A stretch of DNA of 64,000 nt. Origin: Achromobacter sp. Bel. GTDB lineage: Bacteria > Pseudomonadota > Gammaproteobacteria > Burkholderiales > Burkholderiaceae_B. The translations under genes were made by a program, and so were the position numbers. Within the stretch, counting starts at the first letter, position 1, and every line of letters starts with the position of its first letter. The DNA is taken from NCBI RefSeq assembly GCF_012928505.1, contig NZ_JABBJN010000010.1:82026-146025 (forward strand), in the 5' to 3' direction. Shown here piece by piece: positions 10,682 to 19,105 of the stretch. The notes below the pieces were generated by a model, which searched no databases, was not told the DNA's origin, and worked only from the letters and a program-made list of their open reading frames with translations.

Positions 10682-11324
10682 AGGGCTCGCCATCAAGCTG
10701 GCGGACGAGCCCGTGGTGCTGTTGGGCGATCGCGCCATGTACTGGCCGGCCCGGTCGCGTCTGATCATCGCGGATCTGCATCTGGGCAAGAGCCATGTGT
10801 TTCGCCAGGCGGGCATCGCCGTCCCGCAAGGCGCAACCCGGGATGATCTGATGCGCCTTGACCGGCTGCTCGAATCCACCGCCGCGAAGGGGCTGTGGAT
10901 CGTGGGCGACGTGCTGCATGGTCCGATGGCCCGGGCGGACTGGCGCGACACCTGGACGCAATGGCGCAAGCGGCACGCTAGGCTCGACGTGGAGGCGCTG
11001 ACGGGCAACCATGACCGCGCGCTGGACGGCGCCGCGCTGGATATCAGGCAGCTGGGCGAATCGGTGGCTGACGGGCCGTTCCTGTTCCGGCATTTGCCCC
11101 TTGCCGATCCGCACGGCCGGCACGTCATCGCGGGCCACGTGCATCCCAAGACCCGCGTGCCCGGCGTCCCCCGCAGTTGGCCCGCATTCTGGCTAAGGAA
11201 AAGCATGACCGTGCTGCCTGCGTTTTCCGATTTCACGGGCGGCCAGGTAGTCGGCGCGGGCGACGGCAGCGCCCTGGTGGCGTGCGTGGAAGGCAGTGCC
11301 TTGATGATCGGATTCGTATCCTAG
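10662..11324 (+). CDS. pdeM: Ligase-associated metallophosphoesterase (PdeM/MPE type)
   Basis: 220 aa from ATG at 10662, with GGAG seven bases upstream; the gene overlaps the end of the helicase gene by 20 bp in another frame. The five calcineurin-like metal motifs can be followed: LIIADLHLGKSH, WIVGDVLHG, LTGNHDRAL, HVIAGHVHPK and the linking acidic residues. Family members are small Mn-dependent phosphodiesterases or phosphatases found only with the exonuclease, ligase and Lhr helicase genes, and may process DNA ends. It closes the cluster: a hairpin starts directly after its stop. Confidence 0.88.
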   Translation: MPGLRDEGLAIKLADEPVVLLGDRAMYWPARSRLIIADLHLGKSHVFRQAGIAVPQGATRDDLMRLDRLLESTAAKGLWIVGDVLHGPMARADWRDTWTQWRKRHARLDVEALTGNHDRALDGAALDIRQLGESVADGPFLFRHLPLADPHGRHVIAGHVHPKTRVPGVPRSWPAFWLRKSMTVLPAFSDFTGGQVVGAGDGSALVACVEGSALMIGFVS

Positions 11325-11357
11325 ACCGGTTGGCGGGCGGGGATGCCGCCTGCCGGT
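11325..11357. repeat. Two-part hairpin directly behind the repair cluster
   Basis: ACCGG (11325-11329) pairs with CCGGT (11353-11357), and inside it GGCGG (11332-11336) pairs with CCGCC (11346-11350), separated by a 2x2 internal loop. It begins on the base after the phosphoesterase stop codon. No T tract follows, so termination would need Rho or the structure may protect the 3' end of the message. Confidence 0.45.
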
Positions 11358-11439
11358 AACATGATCGAAGGGAGGAGAAAAATGCGCAAAAGAGGGTTCG
11401 CCGTGTTGACGTCGCCGGGCATGCCGTGGGGAGGCAAGC

Positions 11440-12078
11440 GTGGCTGACCGCCCGTTCCACGCCTCGGTGCCCGAGGGCAGCGACGGTATCCAGGCCGCGG
11501 TCTATACCCGCTGGCATCAGTTGTCGGTGCCGTTGGCGTTCGCGCTGGCCGCCGGCGGCTTCATGCTGGTGGTGTTCAACCGGGGGCCATTGCTGTGGGC
11601 GGCCATCGTCGCGCTGGCCGGCCTGCTGGGGCCGCCCCTCGTGGCCTTCAAAGGGTTTCCCACCCGCAACCGGGTCACCGTGACGTCCGACGGCCTGGTG
11701 TTCTCGCGGCGTGCACCGGTTGCCTTTGCCGACCTGACCCGCTGGGGCACCGACGATTTCCTGAAACTGGTTCGGCCGGGGCATCCCACGCTGCTGGTCA
11801 GCGCGGTGGATCTGCCGAATCGCGAGCGCCTGCTGCGTGAATTCCAGAGCGCGCTGCAGGCTTGGCAGAAGCGGCAGCCCGCCGGAACGGAACCGGCGCG
11901 CCGGACGCACTTCTACGGTTCGACAGGGGGGCGCCTGATCGGCGCGGTGATCACCGCCTTGGGCGTGGGGTCGGCCGTCATGGCGCTGAACCTGCGCGAA
12001 CCGTCTATCTCGCTGGCGATCGTCGGCGGCCTGGGAGCGGTGTTCGGGTTGGCGATGCTGATGGGCAGACGGGTCTGA
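11440..12078 (+). CDS. Small inner-membrane protein of unknown function
   Basis: 212 aa, starting with GTG at 11440 behind a strong GGAGG. Hydropathy suggests four membrane segments in two hairpins: residues about 27-45 (PLAFALAAGGFMLVVF) and 50-67, then 165-182 (LIGAVITALGVGSAVMAL) and 190-207. The soluble part between (about 70-160) has a PH-like pattern (NRVTVTSDGLVFSRRAPVAFADLTRWG), as in bacterial membrane proteins with a PH domain. It follows the repair cluster on the same strand after a 115-bp gap. I do not recognise a function. Confidence 0.6.
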   Translation: MADRPFHASVPEGSDGIQAAVYTRWHQLSVPLAFALAAGGFMLVVFNRGPLLWAAIVALAGLLGPPLVAFKGFPTRNRVTVTSDGLVFSRRAPVAFADLTRWGTDDFLKLVRPGHPTLLVSAVDLPNRERLLREFQSALQAWQKRQPAGTEPARRTHFYGSTGGRLIGAVITALGVGSAVMALNLREPSISLAIVGGLGAVFGLAMLMGRRV

Positions 12079-12221
12079 GTCGATCGCGCGCTCAGGCGTT
12101 ACGGAATTCGCCATCATGGACTTCACTTAACTCCAGCCTTAACGATAGGTAAACGGCTGCTAAATCACAGGGGGCGCGCGGCTCTTTATAGTGGCTGCAT
12201 TGCCTTGTCTGGAGCGCCCGC

Positions 12222-12905
12222 ATGTCCCAAACCCCCGATTCTCCCGTGTCTGCCGATACGACCGTTCCGTCCGGCTACCCGCGCGCGGTGCTGTTTGACC
12301 TGCTGACGGCCTTGCTGGACTCATGGACCGTCTGGAACCGGGCGGCGGGCACCGAGGCCCTGGGCCGGGCTTGGCGCGCCGATTATTTGCGACGCACCTA
12401 TGGATGCGGCGCGTATCAGCCGTATGAGCTATTGGTGCAGGAAGCCGCCATTGCCGTCGGTCTGCCGGCCAGCGCCCCGGCTGCGCTGGAATCGCACTGG
12501 GCCGAATTGCCCGTATGGGACGGGGCGCGCGAATTGTTGCAGGCCTTGCGCCCGCATTGCCGGCTGGGCGTGGTTACCAACTGTTCCGACCGCTTGGGCC
12601 GCCAGGCGGCCAGTCTGCTGGGGGTCGATTGGGACGTGGTGGTGACGTCCGAGGAGGCCGGCTTCTACAAACCCGATCCCCGGCCCTACGCTTTGGCATT
12701 GGCGCGCTTGCAGGTGCAACCGAAAGAGGCCGCGTTCGTCGCCGGGTCGGGTTATGACCTGTTCGGCACCAGCAAAGTGGGGCTGCGCACGTATTGGCAC
12801 AACCGGGTGGGGCTGTCGTTGCCGCAAGGGGCGCCGGCGCCGGAGCGGGAGTCGCCCCGGTTGGAAGGCGCGTTGCCGTGGCTGGCCGGGTTCGGCAACG
12901 GCTGA
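12222..12905 (+). CDS. HAD-superfamily hydrolase (haloacid dehalogenase type II-like)
   Basis: 227 aa. HAD motif I reads AVLFDLLTALLDSW, with the nucleophile Asp and the dehalogenase-like DxxxxLLD pattern; motif II is VVTNCSDRLG, the motif III lysine lies in EEAGFYKPDPRPY, and motif IV is FVAGSGYDLFGTSKVGL. The cap (about residues 20-100) is helical and of C1 type. Such enzymes hydrolyse 2-haloacids or small phosphoesters. The gap upstream contains TATAGT at 12187-12192 as a possible -10 with no good -35. No partner gene is evident. Confidence 0.8.
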   Translation: MSQTPDSPVSADTTVPSGYPRAVLFDLLTALLDSWTVWNRAAGTEALGRAWRADYLRRTYGCGAYQPYELLVQEAAIAVGLPASAPAALESHWAELPVWDGARELLQALRPHCRLGVVTNCSDRLGRQAASLLGVDWDVVVTSEEAGFYKPDPRPYALALARLQVQPKEAAFVAGSGYDLFGTSKVGLRTYWHNRVGLSLPQGAPAPERESPRLEGALPWLAGFGNG

Positions 12906-13040
12906 CCCCAAGCGGCACGCGGCCGCAGCCCGTTCTGGCCGATTGGCCAGTACAAAATGTTGCCGGTCCTTCCGCCCGCGCTTGCTAGCATGGTTCATGC
13001 CGGAATGATCCGGCGCACCGACGGGATAGTGGAGGTTGCC

Positions 13041-13688
13041 ATGAACTCAAGAACAATGTTCAACCGGATCGCGGTGGTTGCGGCGGCGGGTGCGCTGCTG
13101 GCGGGCTGCGCCACGCAACAGCAGACGAACACCGCCGTGGGTACGGGGGCGGGGGCCGCGGTCGGCGCGGGCATCGGCGCCTTGATCGGACACGGCAAAG
13201 GGGCGGCGATCGGCGCCGGCATCGGTGCGGTGGCGGGCGGCCTGGTGGGCTACAACTGGAAGGTCGTCAAAGAGGATGTTCAGCAGTCGGGCGCGTCGTC
13301 TCTGGGGATCGATGTCGTGGAAATGCCCGACGGCAGCCTGAAGGTCAACATTCCCAGCGGCGTGTCGTTCGACACGGACAAGACGCAATTGAAGCCCGCG
13401 TTGCTGCCGGTGCTGGACAGCGTGGCACGTTCGCTCAACCAGCATCCGGAGTTGCGCGCCAAGGTGGTGGGCCATACGGACAGCACGGGCGCGTTGGCGC
13501 ATAATCAGACCCTGTCGGTCAACCGCGCCAAGAGCGTGACGGACTACCTGGCCAAGCAAGGCGTGGCCGCCGGCCGCATGGGGGTGGAAGGGCGCGGACC
13601 GAACGATCCCATCGGCGACAATGCGACCGCCGAAGGGCGCGCGCTGAACCGGCGCGTGGAAATCTATCTGTACGCGGTCAAGCAATAA
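13041..13688 (+). CDS. OmpA-family lipoprotein with glycine zipper (YiaD-like)
   Basis: 215 aa from ATG at 13041, with GGAGG at 13031-13035. A lipoprotein signal peptide ends in LLAGC, with the lipidated cysteine at residue 23. Residues about 35-75 form a glycine zipper ([21 protein letters not shown] and a repeat), followed by an OmpA-type peptidoglycan-binding domain (about 105-212): [44 protein letters not shown]. It is expected in the outer membrane, attached to peptidoglycan through the OmpA domain. The pterin dehydratase gene starts 8 bp after its stop, so they may share a transcript. Confidence 0.9.
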   Translation: MNSRTMFNRIAVVAAAGALLAGCATQQQTNTAVGTGAGAAVGAGIGALIGHGKGAAIGAGIGAVAGGLVGYNWKVVKEDVQQSGASSLGIDVVEMPDGSLKVNIPSGVSFDTDKTQLKPALLPVLDSVARSLNQHPELRAKVVGHTDSTGALAHNQTLSVNRAKSVTDYLAKQGVAAGRMGVEGRGPNDPIGDNATAEGRALNRRVEIYLYAVKQ

Positions 13689-13696
13689 GGTCTGTC

Positions 13697-14023
13697 ATGA
13701 GCATGTTCCCTCCCGCCCGTATCGGCACCGATATCGCCGTGGCCGCGTTGTCCGGATGGCAGGCCGTGGCCATGCGCGACGCCATCGAGAAGCGCTTCCG
13801 CTTCCCCAACTTCAACGCGGCGTTCGGATTCATGGCGCGGGTGGCCATGTTCGCGGAAAAGCTGAACCACCACCCGGAGTGGACCAACGTCTACAACCGG
13901 GTGGATGTGACGCTGACCACCCATGACGCCGGCGGCGTGACCGAACTGGACGTGCGCATGGCGCAGTTCATGGACGAGGCCGCCGCGCAGATGGGAGCGA
14001 CGGCGCCGAAGGCTGACGCCTAG
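13697..14023 (+). CDS. phhB: 4a-hydroxytetrahydrobiopterin dehydratase (pterin-4a-carbinolamine dehydratase)
   Basis: 108 aa, the usual length. The active-site motif is intact: [20 protein letters not shown], with the two consecutive histidines, then [11 protein letters not shown]. The enzyme dehydrates 4a-hydroxytetrahydropterin made by phenylalanine hydroxylase. No phenylalanine hydroxylase gene is nearby, so a separate pterin or molybdenum-cofactor-linked function is possible. The stop overlaps that of the convergent MarR gene. Confidence 0.9.
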   Translation: MSMFPPARIGTDIAVAALSGWQAVAMRDAIEKRFRFPNFNAAFGFMARVAMFAEKLNHHPEWTNVYNRVDVTLTTHDAGGVTELDVRMAQFMDEAAAQMGATAPKADA

Positions 14024-14484
14024 CCGTCTTCGCCGTCCGCGCCGTCTTCACGGGTTTGCAGATGGTCGATCAGGCGATCCAGCATGTCGCCCAGGGCGCG
14101 CTGTTCGCCGGGATCCAGGCACGCGAAGATCTCGTCGTTGCGCTGCGCAATCAGCGCGATGATGCGCTGGTACTGCGCCAGGCCGGCGTCGGTCGGCGTC
14201 AGTACCACGCCGCGCCCGTCTGAGGCGGACAGCGTCTTTTCGACGAGTCCGCGTTCGACCAGTGCCTGCGCCGAACGGCTGGCCTGGCCCTTGTTCAGGT
14301 TGGCCGACCGGGCCAGGTCGTTGACGGAAAGCGGCGCGTAGCGGCCGATCGCCGCCAGGCAGCGCGCTTCACCCAAGGGAATGCCGCAGTCCGACAGATA
14401 GGCGCGATTCGTGTCCCGGTCCGTGATCTTATTGAGCACATGCAGGCGATAGGTCAGGAATCGTTCCAGGGCGGGCGGTTTCAC
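14020..14484 (-). CDS. MarR-family transcriptional regulator of the monooxygenase operon
   Basis: 154 aa starting with GTG at 14484. This start is chosen because the GTG overlaps the TGA of the upstream small gene (GTGA), the same coupling as between the two upstream genes, and because the protein then begins just before the first MarR helix ([15 protein letters not shown]). The winged helix-turn-helix runs from about residue 50 to 100 ([30 protein letters not shown], wing [16 protein letters not shown]). It is third in an operon with a flavin monooxygenase and probably represses it through the palindromes at 16346-16389. Ligand unknown, probably a phenolic or aromatic acid. Confidence 0.85.
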   Translation of the reverse strand: MKPPALERFLTYRLHVLNKITDRDTNRAYLSDCGIPLGEARCLAAIGRYAPLSVNDLARSANLNKGQASRSAQALVERGLVEKTLSASDGRGVVLTPTDAGLAQYQRIIALIAQRNDEIFACLDPGEQRALGDMLDRLIDHLQTREDGADGEDG

Positions 14485-14708
14485 GTCGGGCAGGCAGGAG
14501 TGGGGGCGGGATAGTTTGCCACAGCGTCTTCGCCCAGGCAGGCGCTTTCCGCCTGCGCCAGCAACGCCAGCGCCGATGCGGCGTCCGGTTGCCGGCTTAG
14601 CAGCGACAAGCCGAGTATCGACAGCAAGAGCGACGCGCGCGGTTCGCCCACGCGCGTCAGCGTCTGCGCCATGCCGGTGTACACCTGGTCCAGTTCTTCG
14701 TGGTTCAT
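14481..14708 (-). CDS. Small 75-aa protein resembling DUF2783
   Basis: 75 aa (MNHEELDQVYTGMAQTLTRV start), a small gene sandwiched between the monooxygenase and MarR genes. Its ATG overlaps the monooxygenase stop (ATGA) and its TGA overlaps the MarR start (GTGA), strong evidence that it is translated. It is mostly helical, with Leu-rich segments LLLSILGLSLL and ASALALLAQAE, and a short Pro/Ala tail. From memory it resembles DUF2783 proteins, which sit beside FAD monooxygenases; its role is unknown, perhaps a subunit or stabiliser of the monooxygenase. Confidence 0.7.
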   Translation of the reverse strand: MNHEELDQVYTGMAQTLTRVGEPRASLLLSILGLSLLSRQPDAASALALLAQAESACLGEDAVANYPAPTPACPT

Positions 14709-16330
14709 GCGTTGCCTTCCTTGTGCGCGGGCACGGCGATCGAGGGATAGTAGGGGGCGAGGGCGGCGCGCAGGCTCGCGGCGTCCGGTGCATTCCAGCG
14801 GCCCAGCACATAGCCGTCGGGGCGCAGCAGGTAGACGAGGCCGTCCGTGGCGCCATAGCGTTGCCGCAGCTGGCCATGCGCATCGTTCCAGCCGCCGGCG
14901 CCTACGCGGACGATTCGCAGGGGATGCGGCGCGCCTTGCGTGCATGCGGCCAGCGCATCCAGTTCCGCCGCCAGCGCGGCGGACGGAGACACCGCCAGCG
15001 CCACGAAGCCATTGCCGAAGCATTCGCTCAGATAGCGTGGCGCATCGCCGTCCTGTAGCCGCGCATCGGGCGCGGGTTGGCCAGGCGCGGCGGCGGGGCC
15101 GGCCTGGGGCGCGCCGTCTGGCAGGTTCAGCGGCGAGGTGTCGTAGGAGATGGGCGCGGATTGGCGCGGGTTGATCAAGGACCGCACGGTCTCGTCCGCA
15201 AGCGCCAGGCGCAACGCGGCCTCGCGCATCAGGCGGAAGCCGAAATCCGGCGGCGCCATGAATTCGGTGCTCTTTGCGCCATAGGCCAGGTTCTGGCGGG
15301 TGGCATGCACGCGCTCGGTGCTGTAGCTGTCCAGCAGATTGGCGGGTGCTTGGCCCTTCAGCACCCAGGCCAGCTTCCAGGCCAGGTTGCCGGCGTCGTC
15401 CAGGCCCGAGTTCAGGCCTCGCACGCCGAAGATCGGCACGAGGTGGCCGGCGTCCCCGGCGAACAGTACGCGGCCGTGGCGGTAGTGGTCCAGCGTCAGG
15501 CACTTGGCGTTGTAGATGGAAATCCACAGCGGCTTCCAGGGCGCGGTCTCGCCGATCATGTCCAGATGGCTTTGCACGCGCGGCAGCACGTTCTCGGGTT
15601 TGACGGCTTCGTCGGGATCTTCGTCGTCGCGGATCTGATAGTCCACGCGCCACACGTTGCCCGGTTGCCGATGCATCAGCAGCGTCGAGCCGGGATTGGA
15701 CGGCGGGTCGAACCAGGCCAGGCGTTCGACGGGGCGGCTGGAGGCTTGCTCGATATCGACAATGACGTAGCGGCCTTCGTACTGCATGCCCTCCAGCTTC
15801 AGGCCCATCGTCTCGCGCACGGTGCTGCGTCCGCCGTCGCAGGCGATCAGCCAGTCGGCGCGCACGGTCTGGCGCTGGCCGCCGGCATCGACCTCGACGG
15901 TCACGCCGTCCGCGTCCGCGCGCAGTCCGGCCACGCGGGCCGACCATTGCAGCGCGGCCCGCCCGGGATGGCGTTGCATGGCCTGGTGGGCGTATTCCTC
16001 GATCGAGTACTGCTGAATGTTGACCATCGGCGCATAGCGCTGCAGCGGATCGTGCGGCATTTCAAAGTGCAGGACTTCGCGGTCGCGGTAGTAGCTGCGC
16101 CCGCCGGTCCAGGGTAGGCCGGTCGCGGTCAGAGGCTGGTCAGCGCCCGCCCAACCCAGGATTTCCTGCGACCGGCGCGAGATGCAGATGGCGCGGCTGC
16201 CGGTGCAATAGTCGTCGTCGGCTTCCACCGTCAGCGAGGCGATGCCGTATTCAGCCAGCAGGGCGGCAAGCGTCAGGCCGACGGGGCCTCCGCCGGCGAT
16301 CAGGACGGGAACGTGCGAGGGGAGCGGCAT
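14705..16330 (-). CDS. FAD-dependent aromatic monooxygenase (MhpA/PheA class A flavoprotein hydroxylase)
   Basis: 541 aa from ATG at 16330, with GGAGA five bases upstream; the ATG at 16360 lies inside the first operator and is less likely. FAD/NAD(P)H motifs: GGGPVGLTLAALLAEYG (GxGxxG, about residues 10-26), DWLIACDGGRSTVRE (DG motif, about 155-170), and FAGDAGHLVPIFGVRGLNSGL (GD motif, about 285-305). A thioredoxin-like C-terminal domain ends in LVYLLRPDGYVLGRW. Class A enzymes of this shape hydroxylate phenolic substrates. It is first in a coupled operon with the 75-aa protein and MarR regulator. The actual substrate is not determined. Confidence 0.88.
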   Translation of the reverse strand: MPLPSHVPVLIAGGGPVGLTLAALLAEYGIASLTVEADDDYCTGSRAICISRRSQEILGWAGADQPLTATGLPWTGGRSYYRDREVLHFEMPHDPLQRYAPMVNIQQYSIEEYAHQAMQRHPGRAALQWSARVAGLRADADGVTVEVDAGGQRQTVRADWLIACDGGRSTVRETMGLKLEGMQYEGRYVIVDIEQASSRPVERLAWFDPPSNPGSTLLMHRQPGNVWRVDYQIRDDEDPDEAVKPENVLPRVQSHLDMIGETAPWKPLWISIYNAKCLTLDHYRHGRVLFAGDAGHLVPIFGVRGLNSGLDDAGNLAWKLAWVLKGQAPANLLDSYSTERVHATRQNLAYGAKSTEFMAPPDFGFRLMREAALRLALADETVRSLINPRQSAPISYDTSPLNLPDGAPQAGPAAAPGQPAPDARLQDGDAPRYLSECFGNGFVALAVSPSAALAAELDALAACTQGAPHPLRIVRVGAGGWNDAHGQLRQRYGATDGLVYLLRPDGYVLGRWNAPDAASLRAALAPYYPSIAVPAHKEGNA

Positions 16331-16345
16331 CTTGTCTCCGATATG

Positions 16346-16389
16346 TAGTTGTGTGCGCAACTATATTCTTGAAAAGTTGCGCGCGCAAC
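16346..16389 (-). promoter_or_regulatory. Promoter with twin MarR-type palindromic operators
   Basis: Two closely related palindromes lie upstream of the monooxygenase gene: GTTGTGTGCGCAAC (16348-16361, extending to TAGTTG/CAACTA at 16346-16363) and the perfect GTTGCGCGCGCAAC (16376-16389). Their centres are 28 bp apart. On the minus strand TTGCGC (16388-16383) and TATAGT (16365-16360) form a -35/-10 pair with exactly 17 bp between, so one operator covers the -35 and the other the -10. Binding by the MarR protein encoded at 14020-14484 would block RNA polymerase and give autoregulation. Confidence 0.72.
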
Positions 16390-16404
16390 CAATTTTGGCA
16401 GACG

Positions 16405-16434
16405 AAAAAAAACCCGCCGGATCAGGGCGGGTTT
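16405..16434 (-). terminator. Intrinsic terminator of the 16454-17158 gene
   Basis: On the minus strand AAACCCGCC and GGCGGGTTT (16434-16426 and 16418-16410) form a 9-bp stem with a 7-nt loop, and the T tract continues to 16405. It begins 20 bp after the stop codon at 16454. It also shields the monooxygenase promoter from read-through. Confidence 0.88.
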
Positions 16435-16453
16435 CGCAGCGGCGCCGAAGGCG

Positions 16454-17158
16454 TCAGTTGCGGACGTAATAGATGCGCATCGCCTGCTGCTTCTGGCCGC
16501 CGTCCATCACGCGCAGCACCACCACCTTGGGGGTGAAGCCGTCGGGCAGCTTCAGCTGGCCCAGCGCGTAATCGTAGCGGTCGACGTTAAGCGCCGGACC
16601 TTCCGGCGTGACGGTGGCGGCGCGGCCGTTGGGATAGCTGCCTTCGATGGAGAACGTCAGCGTGCCCTTGAAAGGCGCGCCGGTGCGCTCTTCGCGCATG
16701 ACCAGCACCTGGTAGTCCAGCTGGCCGGGGGCGCGCTTGAACGTGGCCGAGCGGATGCCCAGGTTGCCGCCGCGCGGATCCGGCGGCATCGCGTCCTGGA
16801 ACAAGACCAGTTCCTTGTTCATGGTTTCGATCTTGCTGCGGGCTTCAGCCAGGTCGGCCGTCAGCTTTTCGTGGCCCGACTTGTTGGCGTCGCGCTGCTG
16901 GGTGGCTTCGTCCAGCTGGGTCTGCAGGCGCTGGCGTTCCAGGTTGGACGCGCTGAGCTCGCTGTGCAGCGACTCGGACTGCTCTACGGTCAGGCGTTGC
17001 GGACCGTAGTTGGTTTGCAGGAAGAGCACGCCGCCCGCACCCAGGGCAATACCCACAAGAAGCAGGACGAGCCAGCGCGGCAGGCGCCGCGTGCGTTGAC
17101 CGGGTTGGTATACGGAGGGCTTGAATACGGCCCGTTGCGATCTTCCAAACATCCCCAT
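16454..17158 (-). CDS. Single-span membrane protein with periplasmic coiled coil (DUF6776-like)
   Basis: 234 aa. After a basic N-terminus there is one membrane span (about residues 28-47, WLVLLLVGIALGAGGVLFL), then a coiled coil (about 55-120, heptads such as LHSELSASNLERQRLQTQLDE), then a beta-rich C-terminal domain (FKGTLTFSIEGSYPN .. VVVLRVMDGGQKQ). The order resembles the DUF6776 family of beta- and gammaproteobacteria, whose function is not known. An ATG two codons further in (17152) has the better spaced GGA and may be the true start. It lies downstream of murU on the same strand. Confidence 0.72.
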   Translation of the reverse strand: MGMFGRSQRAVFKPSVYQPGQRTRRLPRWLVLLLVGIALGAGGVLFLQTNYGPQRLTVEQSESLHSELSASNLERQRLQTQLDEATQQRDANKSGHEKLTADLAEARSKIETMNKELVLFQDAMPPDPRGGNLGIRSATFKRAPGQLDYQVLVMREERTGAPFKGTLTFSIEGSYPNGRAATVTPEGPALNVDRYDYALGQLKLPDGFTPKVVVLRVMDGGQKQQAMRIYYVRN

Positions 17159-17298
17159 TCCTAGAAAACTTCCTGTGTGTTGCCCGTCCGCGCGGAGCCC
17201 GCGCGAGCCAAAGCGTCAGAGAATACCCCGTTACCCGGGGGCGTTGGGTGCGCGGAAAATCCTGGTTGCGCACCTTGATATTGTGAAATATGTGAGCA

Positions 17299-17985
17299 TC
17301 AACGCGCCGCCGCGCGGAGCTCGGCGTCCAGGTCGGCAAGCCGTTGAGGGGTGCCGACGTCGGTCCATCGGCCTGAGTGGTGCGCGCCGCGAGCCAGGCC
17401 TTTGGCCATCGCCTGCCGAAAAAGGGGCAGCATGGGCATCGCCGCGCCGCGCGGGACATCCGCGAACAACGAGGGATGGTAGACGGCGATGCCCGCATAG
17501 GTCAAACGAGGTTCCCCCTGGGCGTGCAGGCTGCCGTCGGGGGCCAGCAGGAAATCGCCGGCGGGGTGCTGGATCGGGTTGTCCACCATCAGCAGCCACG
17601 CGCCGCCGTCGGGCAGTCCGCCGGCCAGGCCGGGGGCGGCCGCCGGGTTCCAGTCGCACCAGACGTCCCCGTTCATCACCAGGAAAGGGGCATCCCCCAG
17701 CATCGGCAGCGCCTGGGCGATGCCGCCGGCCGTCTCCAGCGCGGTGCCTTCCGCTGAATAGCGGATCCGCACGCCGAACGCTGCGCCGTCGCCCAGCGCG
17801 CGTTCGATCTCGTGGCCCAGCCAGGCGTGGTTGATGACGATGTCGCGGATGCCGGCTGCGGCCAGGCGTTCCAGGTGCCAGACGATCAGCGGTTTGCCGC
17901 CGACCGCCAGCAGGGGCTTGGGCAGGCGGTCGGTCAGCGGGCGCATGCGTTCGCCGCGGCCCGCGGCAAGGATCATGGCCTGCAT
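17299..17985 (-). CDS. murU: N-acetylmuramate alpha-1-phosphate uridylyltransferase
   Basis: 228 aa, a nucleotidyltransferase with the signature MILAAGRGERMRPLTDRLPK at the N-terminus and FLVMNGDVWCDW for the metal-binding Asp. MurU transfers UMP from UTP to MurNAc-1-phosphate in the recycling route that bypasses de novo UDP-MurNAc synthesis and its fosfomycin-sensitive step. Its ATG shares one base with the stop of amgK upstream (TGATG), and the pair amgK-murU is the known arrangement, which supports this over a mannose-1-phosphate guanylyltransferase role. Confidence 0.9.
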   Translation of the reverse strand: MQAMILAAGRGERMRPLTDRLPKPLLAVGGKPLIVWHLERLAAAGIRDIVINHAWLGHEIERALGDGAAFGVRIRYSAEGTALETAGGIAQALPMLGDAPFLVMNGDVWCDWNPAAAPGLAGGLPDGGAWLLMVDNPIQHPAGDFLLAPDGSLHAQGEPRLTYAGIAVYHPSLFADVPRGAAMPMLPLFRQAMAKGLARGAHHSGRWTDVGTPQRLADLDAELRAAAR

Positions 17986-19025
17986 CAGAAGGTGTATCCG
18001 ACGCGGACCTGGCGGTCGTCCAGCTTGTCCAGCAGGCGCAGCAAGGGGGTGAAGACGCCGTAGCGCTGCGCCACCTGGCGCACGTAGCCGTTCATGCGCG
18101 GCATGTGGGCCAGGTAGTGCGCCTTGCCGTCGCGGTGGTTCAAGCGGGCGAACACGCCCAGGATGCGCAGGTTGCGCTGCAGGCCCATCCATTCGTAGGC
18201 GCGGTGGAAGTCGGCGAAATCGGAGTCCACCGGCAGCCCGGCGGCGCGCGCCATTTCCCAATAGCGGATGGCCCAGTCCAACTGCTGCGGCTCTTCCCAA
18301 GTGGTGCGGGCATCGGTCACCAGCGACGCCAGGTCGTAGGTGATGGGGCCAGCCAGCGCGTCCTGAAAATCGATGATGCCGGGGTTGGGGCCGTATTGTG
18401 GCTGGCCGCAGACCATCAGGTTGGGCGAATGGAAGTCGCGGTGCACCAGCACTTGCGCCTGCCCGCCATTGCTGGCCGACAGCAGCGCGAAGATCTTCTC
18501 CAGCGCGTTGGCGGTCTTGTCGTCGAGCGTCTCGCCATGGTGCTTTTGCACGTACCACTCGGGGAACAGCTTGAGCTCGTCGGCCAGCCGGCCGGTATCG
18601 TAGGACGCCAACCCGGCGGTGGACGCCTTTTGCAGCTGGACCAGCGCCGCCAGCGCCTCGCGGTACAGCGTCTGGAGCTGGCTGTCGGGCATCCCGGCCT
18701 GGATGCGCTGGTAGTAGGTCTGTTCGCCCAGGTCGGACAGCAGCAGCAGGCCCTGCTCCAGATCCTGCGCCAGCACTTTGGGCACGTTCAGGCCGGCGTC
18801 GGCCAGCAACTGCCCCACGTGCAGGAACGGGCGGCAGTCTTCATGGGCAGGCGGCGCGTCCATGACAATCAGGGTGCGTTCGCCGGCGTCCAGCCTGAAA
18901 TACCGGCGGAAACTGGCATCGGCGGAGGCGGGGCGCAGGGTGTCCACGGCCAGGTCCAGGTCGGCGGGCAGGCTATCCAGCCAGTTGCGGATCTGCGCCA
19001 GGCGGGGGTCGTGATCGTTTTTCAA
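17985..19025 (-). CDS. amgK: Anomeric N-acetylmuramate/N-acetylglucosamine kinase
   Basis: 346 aa, aminoglycoside-phosphotransferase fold. Visible marks are the N-lobe FRRYFRLDAGERTLIVMDAP, the catalytic loop VHRDFHSPNLMV and the metal-binding GIIDFQDALAGPITYDLASL. AmgK phosphorylates MurNAc and GlcNAc at the anomeric position, giving MurNAc-1-P for MurU encoded directly downstream. It is divergent from lptD, and the 127-bp gap should hold both promoters; adjacency to lptD is the usual arrangement in betaproteobacteria. Confidence 0.9.
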   Translation of the reverse strand: MKNDHDPRLAQIRNWLDSLPADLDLAVDTLRPASADASFRRYFRLDAGERTLIVMDAPPAHEDCRPFLHVGQLLADAGLNVPKVLAQDLEQGLLLLSDLGEQTYYQRIQAGMPDSQLQTLYREALAALVQLQKASTAGLASYDTGRLADELKLFPEWYVQKHHGETLDDKTANALEKIFALLSASNGGQAQVLVHRDFHSPNLMVCGQPQYGPNPGIIDFQDALAGPITYDLASLVTDARTTWEEPQQLDWAIRYWEMARAAGLPVDSDFADFHRAYEWMGLQRNLRILGVFARLNHRDGKAHYLAHMPRMNGYVRQVAQRYGVFTPLLRLLDKLDDRQVRVGYTF

Positions 19026-19105
19026 GGAAGATCCGTGTCAGAAGGGCAATATTGCTGAAATTTACGTTCGGCGCACATAAGGCTGGGCGTATGGCGCGGC
19101 TTCTC

